Positions 36,219-44,992 of a stretch of 64,000 nt of DNA are shown one piece after another (the stretch's first letter is position 1; each line of letters opens with the position of its first letter). The DNA is from Arthrobacter sp. Soil736 (lineage in GTDB: Bacteria > Actinomycetota > Actinomycetes > Actinomycetales > Micrococcaceae). The DNA lies in contig NZ_LMSB01000045.1 of assembly GCF_001428005.1 (NCBI RefSeq), forward strand, positions 208,229-272,228, in the 5' to 3' direction. The translations under genes were made by a program, and so were the position numbers. The notes under the pieces were generated by a model that was not told the DNA's origin, did no database searches, and saw only the letters and a program-made list of their open reading frames with translations.

Positions 36219-37771
36219 GGCTGAAGCTGGCGCTCCTGAGGAACGGCCTGCGGCGGAGTCCCTGGCAACTGGTGGGTCTGGCAATCGGCGGGCTCTATGC
36301 GCTGGGGATCGTCGGCTTGTGTGTCACGGCATTGCTCTTACTCCGGCAGCACGATGCCGGCGTGGCCCAGACCGTGGTGGTGCTTAGCGGTGCGGCAGCC
36401 GTTCTCGGCTGGGGGATCGTGCCGGTGGTCGCCTCCGCGGCGGACATGACGCTGGACCCGGCCCGGTTCACCACGGCGGCTGTCCCCATGCCGCAGCTTC
36501 TGGCCGGACTGGCCCTGGGCGGCCTCATCGGCATTCCGGGGCTGGCCACCGTCCTTGTGGCGCTGGCAACAGTCGGCACCTGGTCGCGCGGCATCCTTCC
36601 CGCCGCGGGTGCCCTGGTGGGGGCCGTCGTGGGTGTGCTGACCTGCGTCGTGCTGTCCAAGGTGGTCACCACCGCCACGGCAAGCCTGGCGGCCTCCCGA
36701 CGCTTCAAGGATGTCAGCGGAACGGCGTTCATGGTGCCGCTCGTCCTGCTAGGCCCGATTATGGCAGGAATCTTCCAGGGAGTGTCGGGCTCGGGCGCCT
36801 TTCTGGCCGACCTCGCCCGGAGCCTGTCCTGGACGCCCCTGGGCGCGGCATGGTCGCTGGGCGGCGACCTCGCTGCGGGATATGCCGGCCACGCGGTGCT
36901 CAAGCTGCTCATCGCCGCCGCCACGCTGGCCGGCCTGGCCTGGTGCTGGAAGCTTCTGCTCGAGCGGGCGCTGGTGACTCCGCCCTATGCGGGAAGCAGC
37001 CGCAGGAAGGGCGGACGGATGGGGCTCTTCTCGCTGTTGCCGGCCACTCCGGTCGGTGCCATCACAGCCCGTTCGCTGACTTACTGGTTCCGCGATCCCC
37101 GGTATTCCGGATCACTCGTCGTCATTCCGCTGCTGCCTGTGGTGCTCGCGTTCCAGGGCAGCCAGACGAATGACTTTGGCGTCCTGCTGATCGTCGGGCC
37201 GCTGACCGCATTCCTGCTGGCGTGGTCCATTTCGTCCGATGTGTCCTACGACAACACGGCATTTGCACTGCACCTTGCCGCCGGAGTGCGCGGCGTCCAC
37301 GACCGGCTCGGGCGGGCCCTGGCCTGCCTGGCATTCGCGTTGCCCGCCGTGCTGATCCTGGCAACCGTTCCGTTCTTCATCACCGGGGACTGGGACAAGC
37401 TGCCCGGCATCCTCGGGCTGTCGGTCGGGGTCCTCCTGACGGGGCTGGGACTGGCCTCCGTGGTTTCTGCCCGCTACACGGTGGCCGTCCCGCTGCCCGG
37501 TGACAGTCCGTTCAAGAAACCGCCCGGCAACGTGGCCCAGACCCTGGCCGTCCAGTTCGGCGGAATGGGGGTCCTCCTGGTGCTTATCCTTCCCGAGTCC
37601 GCCCTGCTGATCGCCCAGCTGCTGACAGGGGAACAGGCCTTTGGCTGGATCAATCTCGTGCTCGGCCCGCTGCTTGGATCCGTTCTCTTCCTTGTGGGAG
37701 TGAAGGTGGGCGGGCGCTGGCTGGATGCCCGCGGACCGGAACTCCTGGCACAGCTGACGGTGAACCGGTAA
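36200..37771 (+). CDS. ABC transporter permease
   Basis: A 523-residue membrane protein with about 12 hydrophobic helices. It starts at ATG 36200, inside the last codons of the ATPase gene, which couples the two. The two halves look like a duplicated six-helix unit. No solute-binding protein gene is near, in line with export. Substrate unknown. Confidence 0.88.
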   Translation: MVAHLLRLKLALLRNGLRRSPWQLVGLAIGGLYALGIVGLCVTALLLLRQHDAGVAQTVVVLSGAAAVLGWGIVPVVASAADMTLDPARFTTAAVPMPQLLAGLALGGLIGIPGLATVLVALATVGTWSRGILPAAGALVGAVVGVLTCVVLSKVVTTATASLAASRRFKDVSGTAFMVPLVLLGPIMAGIFQGVSGSGAFLADLARSLSWTPLGAAWSLGGDLAAGYAGHAVLKLLIAAATLAGLAWCWKLLLERALVTPPYAGSSRRKGGRMGLFSLLPATPVGAITARSLTYWFRDPRYSGSLVVIPLLPVVLAFQGSQTNDFGVLLIVGPLTAFLLAWSISSDVSYDNTAFALHLAAGVRGVHDRLGRALACLAFALPAVLILATVPFFITGDWDKLPGILGLSVGVLLTGLGLASVVSARYTVAVPLPGDSPFKKPPGNVAQTLAVQFGGMGVLLVLILPESALLIAQLLTGEQAFGWINLVLGPLLGSVLFLVGVKVGGRWLDARGPELLAQLTVNR

Positions 37772-37844
37772 AAGCCCCTGCCAGGGCGGTACGGACCGTG
37801 ATTGACTAGGCAGATAAGGGCGCGACAAGGAAAGGCCGTGGACC

Positions 37845-38627
37845 ATGGAGGTCGTCATCCTTCCGGGCATCCGACAGATCGCCGCCCTGGCGGCGGATGC
37901 CGTTGAAAGCCTGCTGCGGCGCAAGCCCGACGCCGTGCTGGGCCTCGCCACGGGCTCGTCGCCCCTTCCCGTCTACGACGAACTGGCCCGGCGCCACGAA
38001 CGCGGGGGGCTGGATTTCAGCAGGGCGTACGGATTTACCCTGGACGAGTACGTAGGGCTGGAGCCGGGCCATCCCGAGTCATACAGCGAAGTCATCCGCC
38101 GCGACTTCACGAGCCGCGTCAACTTTGACCCGCAAAACGTCCGCGGACCCGACGGCAATGCCGAGGACATTCCGGCCGCCTGCCGGGCGTACGAGGATGC
38201 CATCCGGGCGCGCGGCGGTGTGGACCTGCAGCTTCTGGGCCTCGGCACGGACGGGCACATCGGCTTCAACGAGCCCGGGTCCTCCCTCGCGTCGCGCACG
38301 CGCATCAAGTCGCTCATCGAACAGACACGCCGGGACAACGCGCGTTTTTTCCGCAGCCTCGATGAGGTGCCCCATCATGTGGTGACGCAGGGGCTGGGCA
38401 CCATCCTGGACTCGCGCCATGCGGTCCTCGTGGCCACCGGCGCCCAAAAGGCGCAGGCCGTCCATGATCTCGTGGAAGGGCCCGTGGCCGCGATCTGCCC
38501 GGCATCGGTCCTTCAGCTTCACCCCCATGCCAGCATCCTCGTGGACGAAGCCGCGGCGTCGTCGCTGAAACTCGCCGACTACTACCGCCACACGCACGAC
38601 CACAAACCGGCCTGGCAGGGCCTGTAG
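37845..38627 (+). CDS. nagB: glucosamine-6-phosphate deaminase
   Basis: A 260-residue enzyme turning glucosamine-6-phosphate into fructose-6-phosphate and ammonia, the entry of amino sugars to glycolysis. The phosphate-binding GLATGSSPLPVYDEL (about 33-47), the catalytic TLDEYVGL (about 65-72) and GLGTDGHIGFNEPGSS (about 131-146) are diagnostic. It is alone here, without nagA or a transporter. AAGGAAAGG is about 12 nt upstream. Confidence 0.96.
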   Translation: MEVVILPGIRQIAALAADAVESLLRRKPDAVLGLATGSSPLPVYDELARRHERGGLDFSRAYGFTLDEYVGLEPGHPESYSEVIRRDFTSRVNFDPQNVRGPDGNAEDIPAACRAYEDAIRARGGVDLQLLGLGTDGHIGFNEPGSSLASRTRIKSLIEQTRRDNARFFRSLDEVPHHVVTQGLGTILDSRHAVLVATGAQKAQAVHDLVEGPVAAICPASVLQLHPHASILVDEAAASSLKLADYYRHTHDHKPAWQGL

Positions 38628-38702
38628 CGCCCGGGGCACGGCCGGACGCGGGCCACTCCGGCATGTCCCGACGTCCGGTGCCCGCTGCCCGGAACAGCTA
38701 AG

Positions 38703-39044
38703 ATGGATGGCATGACTAGCATGACGGATCCTCTCGACAACGACCCCATGCGTGAGCTTTCCGGAGCCGGATCGTCCACCGCAACCATTGAGCGCGAGGA
38801 ACTGCGCCAGGAAGTGGAGCCCGGCGACCGCGAGCGCTTTTCGCACTACGTCCGCAAGGAAAAGATCATGGAGTCCGCGCTCTCCGGAGAGCCGGTCATT
38901 GCGCTGTGCGGCAAGGTGTGGACGCCGGGGCGGGATCCCCAGAAGTTCCCCGTGTGTCCCATGTGCAAAGAGGTCTATGACGGCCTGCGGCCCGGAAATG
39001 ACGGCGGCAAGGGGTCCGGCGGGGACTCAGGCAACAACAAGTAG
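38703..39044 (+). CDS. DUF3039 zinc-ribbon-like protein
   Basis: A 113-residue protein of the actinobacterial DUF3039 family. H48, C69, C85 and C88 (in FSHY, ALCGK and CPMC) form a probable zinc site. The C-terminus is Gly/Asn/Lys-rich. Its stop overlaps the GTG start of the helicase gene by one base, so the two proteins are made together and are likely partners. The start may be ATG at 38703 or 38712. Function is unknown. Confidence 0.82.
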   Translation: MDGMTSMTDPLDNDPMRELSGAGSSTATIEREELRQEVEPGDRERFSHYVRKEKIMESALSGEPVIALCGKVWTPGRDPQKFPVCPMCKEVYDGLRPGNDGGKGSGGDSGNNK

Positions 39045-40822
39045 TGACGGAGACACTCTTCGGCGGACCCACCCTGCCTCCGGCTTATCCGGAACGTGCA
39101 GCCTGGGGAACCGCCCCGAAGCTGCGCGCCTGGCAGCAGGAGGCCCTGGACCGTTACTTCAGCACCGGCCCGCGCGACTTCATGGCCGTGGCGACGCCCG
39201 GCGCCGGCAAGACGACTTTTGCGCTGCGGGTGGCGTCCATGCTCATCGAGGCCGGCACGGTCAACCGGGTGACGATCGTCGCCCCGACCGACCACCTCAA
39301 GCGGCAGTGGGCTGACGCCGCGGCGCGCGTAGGCATCGCCATCGATCCGAACTTCAAGAATTCCGACGGCCAGCACGGGCGCGGGTTCATCGGCGTCGCC
39401 GTGACGTACGCACAGGTGGCCAGCAAGCCGATGCTGCACCGGGCAAAGACCGAAGCCGCCCGCACGCTGGTGATTCTCGACGAAATCCACCACGGCGGCG
39501 AGGCCCTGTCGTGGGGCGACGGACTCCGCGAGGCTTTCGATCCGGCTGCGCGGCGGCTGTCCCTGACGGGTACGCCCTTCCGCTCGGACACCTCGCCCAT
39601 CCCGTTCGTGGAGTACGCGGAGGACAGGGACGGCATCAGGCGTTCAAAGGCGGATTACACCTACGGCTACGGCAGCGCCCTGCGTGACCACGTGGTGCGG
39701 CCCGTCATGTTCATGGCGTACTCGGGGCAGATGCGCTGGCGGACCAGCGGGGGCGAGGAGATGGCCGCTTCCCTGGGAGAGGCGGCAGTCACCAAGGACG
39801 TCACGTCCCAGGCGTGGCGGACAGCCCTGAACCCCACGGGCGAATGGATTCCCGCAGTGCTGGCCGGCGCGGACAAACGCCTCAGTGAAGTCCGGCGCTC
39901 CGTTCCCGATGCCGGCGGCCTGGTGATCGCAACGGATCACGACGACGCCAGGGCGTACGCGGGGCAGCTGAAGAGGATCACCGGTGAATCGCCGACGGTG
40001 ATCCTTTCCGATGATGCCAAGGCCTCGAGCAAGATCGAGGAATTCACGGCCAGCGACAAGCGCTGGATGGTGGCCGTCCGCATGGTGTCCGAAGGCGTGG
40101 ACGTTCCGCGGCTGTCCGTCGGCGTGTACGCGACGTCGACGTCCACGCCGCTGTTCTTCGCCCAGGCCGTGGGCCGCTTTGTGCGTGCCCGGAAGCGGGG
40201 CGAGACCGCCTCGGTGTTCCTGCCCTCGGTTCCCCAGTTGATGGCGCTGGCCAACTCCATGGAAGCCGAGCGCGACCATGCGCTGGACCGTCCGGAGAAC
40301 GAGGACGGGGACGGCCTCTTCAATCCGGAAGACTCACTGATGGACGAAGCCAACCGGGAGGACAAGGCCTCGGACAGCCTGACCAAGGGCAAGTTCGAGG
40401 CGCTGGACTCCCAGGCGTCCTTCGACCGTGTGCTGTTTGACGGCGGTGAGTTCGGCACCGGTGGTGACATCGGTTCCGAGGACGAACTGGACTTCCTCGG
40501 TATTCCAGGCCTCTTGGATGCGGAGCAGGTGGGCACCCTGCTGCGCCAGCGCCAGCACGAGCAGCAGAGCCGCAAGAAACGCCAGGCACCGGCGGCCGCG
40601 CCTGCGGCCCCGGCAGTCCCGGACCACCGGATGCTGATGGAGCTGCGCAATGAACTGGCCAAGAACGTGGCCGCATGGTCGGCGCGGACGGGGACGCCGC
40701 ACGGCGTGGTGCACACGAAGCTGAGGACGGTCTGCGGCGGCCCCCCCGTGGCGCAGGCGAACGAAGAGCAGCTCCAGTCCCGGCTGAAGAAACTCCAGGA
40801 CTGGTTCGTCGGCCGGAAGTAG
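39044..40822 (+). CDS. superfamily 2 DEAD/DEAH-type helicase paired with DUF3039
   Basis: A 592-residue helicase. Motif I is ATPGAGKTTF near residue 46, motif II is DEIHH near 146, motif III-like is SLTGTPFRSD near 170 and motif VI is QAVGRFVRARKRG near 374. The core resembles XPB/RecG-like and type III restriction helicases more than RNA DEAD-box proteins. A C-terminal region of about 190 residues has acidic stretches and a Gln/Arg/Lys coiled part (RQRQHEQQSRKKRQ). It starts at GTG on the DUF3039 stop. The pair is conserved in Actinobacteria but its role is not established. Confidence 0.88.
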   Translation: MTETLFGGPTLPPAYPERAAWGTAPKLRAWQQEALDRYFSTGPRDFMAVATPGAGKTTFALRVASMLIEAGTVNRVTIVAPTDHLKRQWADAAARVGIAIDPNFKNSDGQHGRGFIGVAVTYAQVASKPMLHRAKTEAARTLVILDEIHHGGEALSWGDGLREAFDPAARRLSLTGTPFRSDTSPIPFVEYAEDRDGIRRSKADYTYGYGSALRDHVVRPVMFMAYSGQMRWRTSGGEEMAASLGEAAVTKDVTSQAWRTALNPTGEWIPAVLAGADKRLSEVRRSVPDAGGLVIATDHDDARAYAGQLKRITGESPTVILSDDAKASSKIEEFTASDKRWMVAVRMVSEGVDVPRLSVGVYATSTSTPLFFAQAVGRFVRARKRGETASVFLPSVPQLMALANSMEAERDHALDRPENEDGDGLFNPEDSLMDEANREDKASDSLTKGKFEALDSQASFDRVLFDGGEFGTGGDIGSEDELDFLGIPGLLDAEQVGTLLRQRQHEQQSRKKRQAPAAAPAAPAVPDHRMLMELRNELAKNVAAWSARTGTPHGVVHTKLRTVCGGPPVAQANEEQLQSRLKKLQDWFVGRK

Positions 40823-40838
40823 GCCGGAAAGCATTCAA

Positions 40839-40883
40839 AGCAGGAAAGGCGGGGCCGCCTCAGACGACCCCGCCTTTCCTGCT
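40839..40883. terminator. bidirectional terminator between helicase and nicotinamidase genes
   Basis: AGCAGGAAAGGCGGGG (40839-40854) and CCCCGCCTTTCCTGCT (40868-40883) form a perfect 16-bp stem with a 13-nt loop, between two convergent genes. It serves both strands by symmetry. No strong U-run. Confidence 0.8.
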
Positions 40884-40926
40884 ACCTGCCGGTTCGCTAC
40901 CCGCTTGTCCTGCTGCTGCAGTTCGA

Positions 40927-41562
40927 CTACTCGAGGTCGACGCCGCCCAGTTCCATTTCGGCATACGTGTCATCAAGGTCTTCGGCTATTCCGGCCGTCA
41001 GGCGCTTGATCACGGTGACGGAGTAGCCGGCCTGCACCGCGTCGAGGGAGGTTGCCATGACGCAGTGGTCGGTGGCGAGCCCCACCACCACGACGTCCTC
41101 GACATCATGGCTTTGGAGCCAGTCATCCAGCCCGATGGAGTCTTCCTCGGGAGCGTATTCCGGGTCCCCGGCCGACGGCAGGGAGCCGGGTTTCCGGTCC
41201 CCGGTGGGTACCGCATCCTCGGGCGCCAGCAGACCTTCAAATCCGGAGTAGGCGGCGGTGTGGAGGCCCTTGTGGAAATAGGCCTGGATGTGTTCGGTGT
41301 CGAGGTCCGGATGCAGCTCCGCCCCCTGCGATCCTGCGACGCAGTGCGGCGGCCAGCTGTCCTTGAAGTCCGGGGTCTCCGAGAAGTGGGCGCCGGGATC
41401 GATGTGCCAGTCCTGGGTGGCCACGATGTGATCGAACTGCCCGTGGTGCGCCTCGACATACTCGCTGATTGCGCCCGCCACCGCCGCACCGCCCTCGACC
41501 GGCAGCGCGCCGCCTTCGCAGAAGTCGTTCTGGACGTCGACAATGATCAGTGCACGTGACAT
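40927..41562 (-). CDS. pncA: nicotinamidase
   Basis: A 211-residue isochorismatase-fold enzyme that converts nicotinamide to nicotinic acid in NAD salvage. The triad D9 (IIVDVQNDF), K98 and C167 (LATDHCVMAT) and the metal ligands D51, H53 and H73 match M. tuberculosis PncA. An acidic insert of about 25 residues (115-143) before the cysteine strand is unusual but not disruptive. Its ATG overlaps the pncB stop, so both salvage steps are made from one mRNA. Confidence 0.94.
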   Translation of the reverse strand: MSRALIIVDVQNDFCEGGALPVEGGAAVAGAISEYVEAHHGQFDHIVATQDWHIDPGAHFSETPDFKDSWPPHCVAGSQGAELHPDLDTEHIQAYFHKGLHTAAYSGFEGLLAPEDAVPTGDRKPGSLPSAGDPEYAPEEDSIGLDDWLQSHDVEDVVVVGLATDHCVMATSLDAVQAGYSVTVIKRLTAGIAEDLDDTYAEMELGGVDLE

Positions 41563-42890
41563 CAGTTCTCCTCGTAGATGGTGGGGATGGCCGGTTCACC
41601 GCGCTGCAGGCGGTGGACGACCGCCGGCAGCTCGGCCATTGAGTCGGCATGGCGCTGGCGGGCGCGAAGCACGCCCTCGTGGCCTGTCCAGCCCGGCAGC
41701 AGCTCTCCGTTCTTGATGAACTGTTGAAGCAGGGGGCGGTCATCGCCGTCGTCAACCGGGCGGTGGCCAACCCCGACGATTTCGTGGGTCGCCGTGCCGT
41801 GCTCGTTGAGCCTGCGGAGGGCGTATTTCCGTCCGCCCTTGCTGATCTTGTCCTTGGCCGTCTTTGCCACGGACACGAATTCCCCGGCGTCATCGGTGCG
41901 GCTGACCAGCTTATAGACCATGCTCGCGGTGGGCGCCCCGGAGCCCGTCACGAGGGATGTGCCCACGCCGTAGGCATCGACGGGAGCGGACTGGAGCGCC
42001 GCAATGGCGAACTCGTCCAGATCCGAGGTGACCATGATCCTAGTGTTCTCGTTGCCCAGCTCGTCCAGCAGGCGCCGCACCCACTGGGCCTGCTCCACGA
42101 GGTCACCCGAGTCCAGCCGGACGGCACCCAACTTGTCCCCGGCGATCTCCACGGCTGTACGGACGGCCGTTTCGACGTCGTACGTGTCCACGAGCAGCGA
42201 GGTGCCGGCGCCCAGGGAGGCGACCTGCGCCCCAAAGGCGTCGCGTTCGGTGTCGTGCAGGAGCGTGAAGGAGTGGGCCGCGGTGCCCACGGTTTTGATT
42301 CCGTAGCGGAGGCCGGCCTCGAGGTTGGAGGTGCTGGCGAACCCTGCGATGACGGCGGCGCGGGCGGCTGCCGTGGCCGATTCCTCCTGGGTCCGCCGCG
42401 AGCCCATCTCGATGCAGGGCCGGTTGCCGGCGGCGGTGATCATCCGGGACGCGGCCGAAGCGATGGCGCTGTCGTGGTTGAGCACGGACAGCACGTAGGT
42501 CTCCAGGATGCAGGCCTCCGCGAACGTCGACTCGACGATCAGGACGGGGGAGTTGGGGAAGTAGGCCTCGCCTTCGGCGTAGCCCCAGATGTCGCCGGTA
42601 AAGCGGAAGTCGGCCAGATATTCCAGCGTCTCCTTGTTGACCACGCCGGTGCGTCCCAGGAACTCGAGTTCGGCGTCGCCGAACCGGAATGCCGCAATGC
42701 CGTCCAGGAGCCGGCCGGTGCCGCCCACGATGCCGTAACGGCGGCCATCAGGGAGCCTGCGCGCGAAGGCTTCGAACACCGACTTGCGGTGCGCAGCGCC
42801 GGAATGGAGCGCTGCCTGCAGCATGGTCAGCTCGTAGTGATCGGTGAACAGGGACGTGCGTGGCTGGTCCCAGCCGGCGGAGGTACTCAC
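41562..42890 (-). CDS. pncB: nicotinate phosphoribosyltransferase
   Basis: A 442-residue enzyme joining nicotinic acid and PRPP to give nicotinate mononucleotide. The N-terminal TDHYELTMLQAAL, the LVDTYDVETAVRTA stretch near 225, VRLDSGDL near 247 and the phosphate-binding GVGTSLVTGSGAP near 300 are family hallmarks. It is upstream of pncA with a 3-nt overlap (ATGA-type). It is divergent from clpS, as pncB1 is in mycobacteria. Confidence 0.95.
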   Translation of the reverse strand: MSTSAGWDQPRTSLFTDHYELTMLQAALHSGAAHRKSVFEAFARRLPDGRRYGIVGGTGRLLDGIAAFRFGDAELEFLGRTGVVNKETLEYLADFRFTGDIWGYAEGEAYFPNSPVLIVESTFAEACILETYVLSVLNHDSAIASAASRMITAAGNRPCIEMGSRRTQEESATAAARAAVIAGFASTSNLEAGLRYGIKTVGTAAHSFTLLHDTERDAFGAQVASLGAGTSLLVDTYDVETAVRTAVEIAGDKLGAVRLDSGDLVEQAQWVRRLLDELGNENTRIMVTSDLDEFAIAALQSAPVDAYGVGTSLVTGSGAPTASMVYKLVSRTDDAGEFVSVAKTAKDKISKGGRKYALRRLNEHGTATHEIVGVGHRPVDDGDDRPLLQQFIKNGELLPGWTGHEGVLRARQRHADSMAELPAVVHRLQRGEPAIPTIYEEN

Positions 42891-42927
42891 AAAATCACTC
42901 TAGTGCGCATCCCCATAGAATGGACAG

Positions 42928-43308
42928 ATGACCCTAAGCGTTGCGCTCGGCCCTGACACCCGGGAGAGCACCCAGACCGGAACAGCGGCGTCCACCGACA
43001 CCCTGACGGCCCCGGACATCCCCTGGAACCTCGTGATCTGGAATGATCCCGTCAATCTCATGAGCTATGTCAGCTACGTTTTCCAGAGCTATTTCGGCTA
43101 TTCGGAGACCAAAGCCAACAAGCTCATGATGGAGGTCCACAAGAAGGGCCGGTCCATTGTTGCCCACGGCAGCAAGGAACAGGTGGAACAGCACGCCGTC
43201 GCGATGCACGGCTACGGCCTGTGGGCAACGGTCGAGAAGGCCACCGGCGGAAACAGCGGGGGCGGCAAAAGCGGCGGCCCGGGCAAGGGCAAGGGGAAAC
43301 GTGGCTAA
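42928..43308 (+). CDS. clpS: ClpS adaptor protein
   Basis: A 126-residue adaptor that hands N-degron proteins to ClpAP/ClpCP. The core (about 30-110) has PWNLVIWNDPVNLMSYV, VHKKGRSIVAHG and the C-terminal GYGLWATVE. NDPVN is the binding-pocket loop, close to the usual ND(D/P) pattern. The last 16 residues are Gly/Lys-rich. Its end overlaps the DUF2017 gene by 8 nt, the conserved pairing in Actinobacteria. Confidence 0.94.
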   Translation: MTLSVALGPDTRESTQTGTAASTDTLTAPDIPWNLVIWNDPVNLMSYVSYVFQSYFGYSETKANKLMMEVHKKGRSIVAHGSKEQVEQHAVAMHGYGLWATVEKATGGNSGGGKSGGPGKGKGKRG

Positions 43309-43867
43309 GGCTTTCAAATACGGACTCAAGGGCATTACCGGATTCCTGGAGCCGGCCGAACGGGAACTCCTGCGCAGCCTCTTCGACGACGTCGTTTCGA
43401 TGCTTGAGCCCGGAGACAGCGGCAGCCAGGATCCGCTCGCCGCGCTGATCGGGCTCGACATGGACGTCCGCGAGCCCTCGGACCGCGCCCTCCGGAGGCT
43501 GCTGCCCAACGTCATGAAGGACGACGGCGCCGCCTCGCTGGAGTTCCGGCAGCTCACCGAACGCTCCCTGCGGGAGACCAAGATCGGCGCGCTCCGCGCC
43601 GCCTCGCTGGACCTGGACAAGGACGAACTTGTCCTGGCTGCCGCCGACGCCAGGCACTGGTCCATGGCGCTCAACGATGTCCGCCTTGTGCTCGCCGAAC
43701 GCCTGGACATCCAGGACGAGGCCGACGCCGACCACGTCCACCAGATGCAGGACTGGTCACAGGCGGAGGACGTGGAAAGCTACCTGGCCCTCGTGTACAA
43801 CTTCACCACCTGGCTGCAGGAATCCCTGGTCCAGGCCATGCTGCAGTCCATGGAGTCGCGGCCCTGA
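43301..43867 (+). CDS. DUF2017 protein
   Basis: A 188-residue helical, acidic protein that starts at GTG inside the clpS 3' end. It matches the DUF2017 family, always next to clpS in Actinobacteria (Rv1332 in M. tuberculosis). The centre is charged and helical; YLALVYNFTTWLQESLVQAM ends it. No catalytic motif is visible. Coupling to clpS suggests a part in regulated proteolysis, but this is guesswork. Confidence 0.85.
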   Translation: MAKAFKYGLKGITGFLEPAERELLRSLFDDVVSMLEPGDSGSQDPLAALIGLDMDVREPSDRALRRLLPNVMKDDGAASLEFRQLTERSLRETKIGALRAASLDLDKDELVLAAADARHWSMALNDVRLVLAERLDIQDEADADHVHQMQDWSQAEDVESYLALVYNFTTWLQESLVQAMLQSMESRP

Positions 43868-43966
43868 GGGCGGCTCCGCAGAGCCGGTGATGTGACAAAT
43901 TAGACATGAGGCGGACGCCACAATGTGATGGCCGCACCCACCCGGAAGACCTATCCTCGAATAATC

Positions 43967-44992
43967 ATGACTTCAGCATCGAGCATGGATCCGGCAGCAG
44001 ACGCTGCAGCGGAGTCCGCAACGGCCGTCGGCATCAACCTGGGATCGCGGCCGATCGGGGTCTTTGACTCCGGCGTCGGCGGGCTCACGGTGGCACGGTC
44101 CATCATCGATCAGTTGCCCAACGAGTCCATTCTCTACGTGGGCGACACCGCCCACGGGCCGTACGGCCCGCTCCCCATCGCCGAGGTGCGTGCCAACGCC
44201 CTGGGCGTCATGGACGAACTGGTGGATTCCGGCGTCAAGCTCCTCACGATCGCCTGCAACTCGGCGTCGGCCGCGGTGCTCCGTGACGCCCGCGAACGCT
44301 ACACCGCCCGTTACGGGATTCCGGTGATCGAAGTGATCCAGCCCGCCGTCCGCCGGGCCGTGGCCGCGACGCGCACCGGCCGCGTGGGAGTGATCGGCAC
44401 GTCCGCCACCGTCGGTTCGCGGGCGTACGAGGACACCTTCGCCGCGGCCCCGAACCTTGAAATCACCTCTGCGGCCTGCCCTGCCTTCGTCAGCTACGTG
44501 GAAGCGGGCATCACGACGGGCCCGGACCTGCTCGCGGTGGCCGGGGAGTACCTCGAACCGCTCAAGGCGGCGGGCGTGGACACCGTGGTTCTGGGCTGCA
44601 CGCACTACCCGCTCCTGACGGGCGTGATCTCCTACGTCATGGGCGAGGATGTCACCCTCGTGTCGAGCGCCGAGGAAACCGCCAAGGACGTCTACCGGGC
44701 GCTGGCCAGCCGCGGCCTGGAGCGGACAGCCGCCGCCCCGCCGGAACACAACTTCATCGCCACCGGAGACGCCGGCCAGTTCGAAGCGCTTGCGCGCAGG
44801 TTCCTGGGGCCCGAAGTCCTCAGCGTCCGCCACGTCGACCACGTCGCGGCACAGTACCCGACCGGAAGCCTGGCCCGGATCACGCCGGAAATGATCGCCG
44901 CCGCGCAGGGCACCGCCGCGCGGCCCCGCATCTCCAATTTTGTGGGCCAGGCCACCGGCAGCGGCCACGCTCGCGGGGGTTCCGCCCAGTGA
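43967..44992 (+). CDS. murI: glutamate racemase
   Basis: An enzyme of about 341 residues that makes D-glutamate for peptidoglycan. The two catalytic cysteines are in TIACNSASA and LGCTHYPLL, and the N-terminal core GVFDSGVGGLTVARSI is typical. The start is uncertain; I chose ATG 43967, while the open frame reaches an upstream ATG at 43925, and either gives a non-conserved leader of 30 residues or more before the core. The 3' end overlaps the next gene by 4 nt. Confidence 0.93.
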   Translation: MTSASSMDPAADAAAESATAVGINLGSRPIGVFDSGVGGLTVARSIIDQLPNESILYVGDTAHGPYGPLPIAEVRANALGVMDELVDSGVKLLTIACNSASAAVLRDARERYTARYGIPVIEVIQPAVRRAVAATRTGRVGVIGTSATVGSRAYEDTFAAAPNLEITSAACPAFVSYVEAGITTGPDLLAVAGEYLEPLKAAGVDTVVLGCTHYPLLTGVISYVMGEDVTLVSSAEETAKDVYRALASRGLERTAAAPPEHNFIATGDAGQFEALARRFLGPEVLSVRHVDHVAAQYPTGSLARITPEMIAAAQGTAARPRISNFVGQATGSGHARGGSAQ

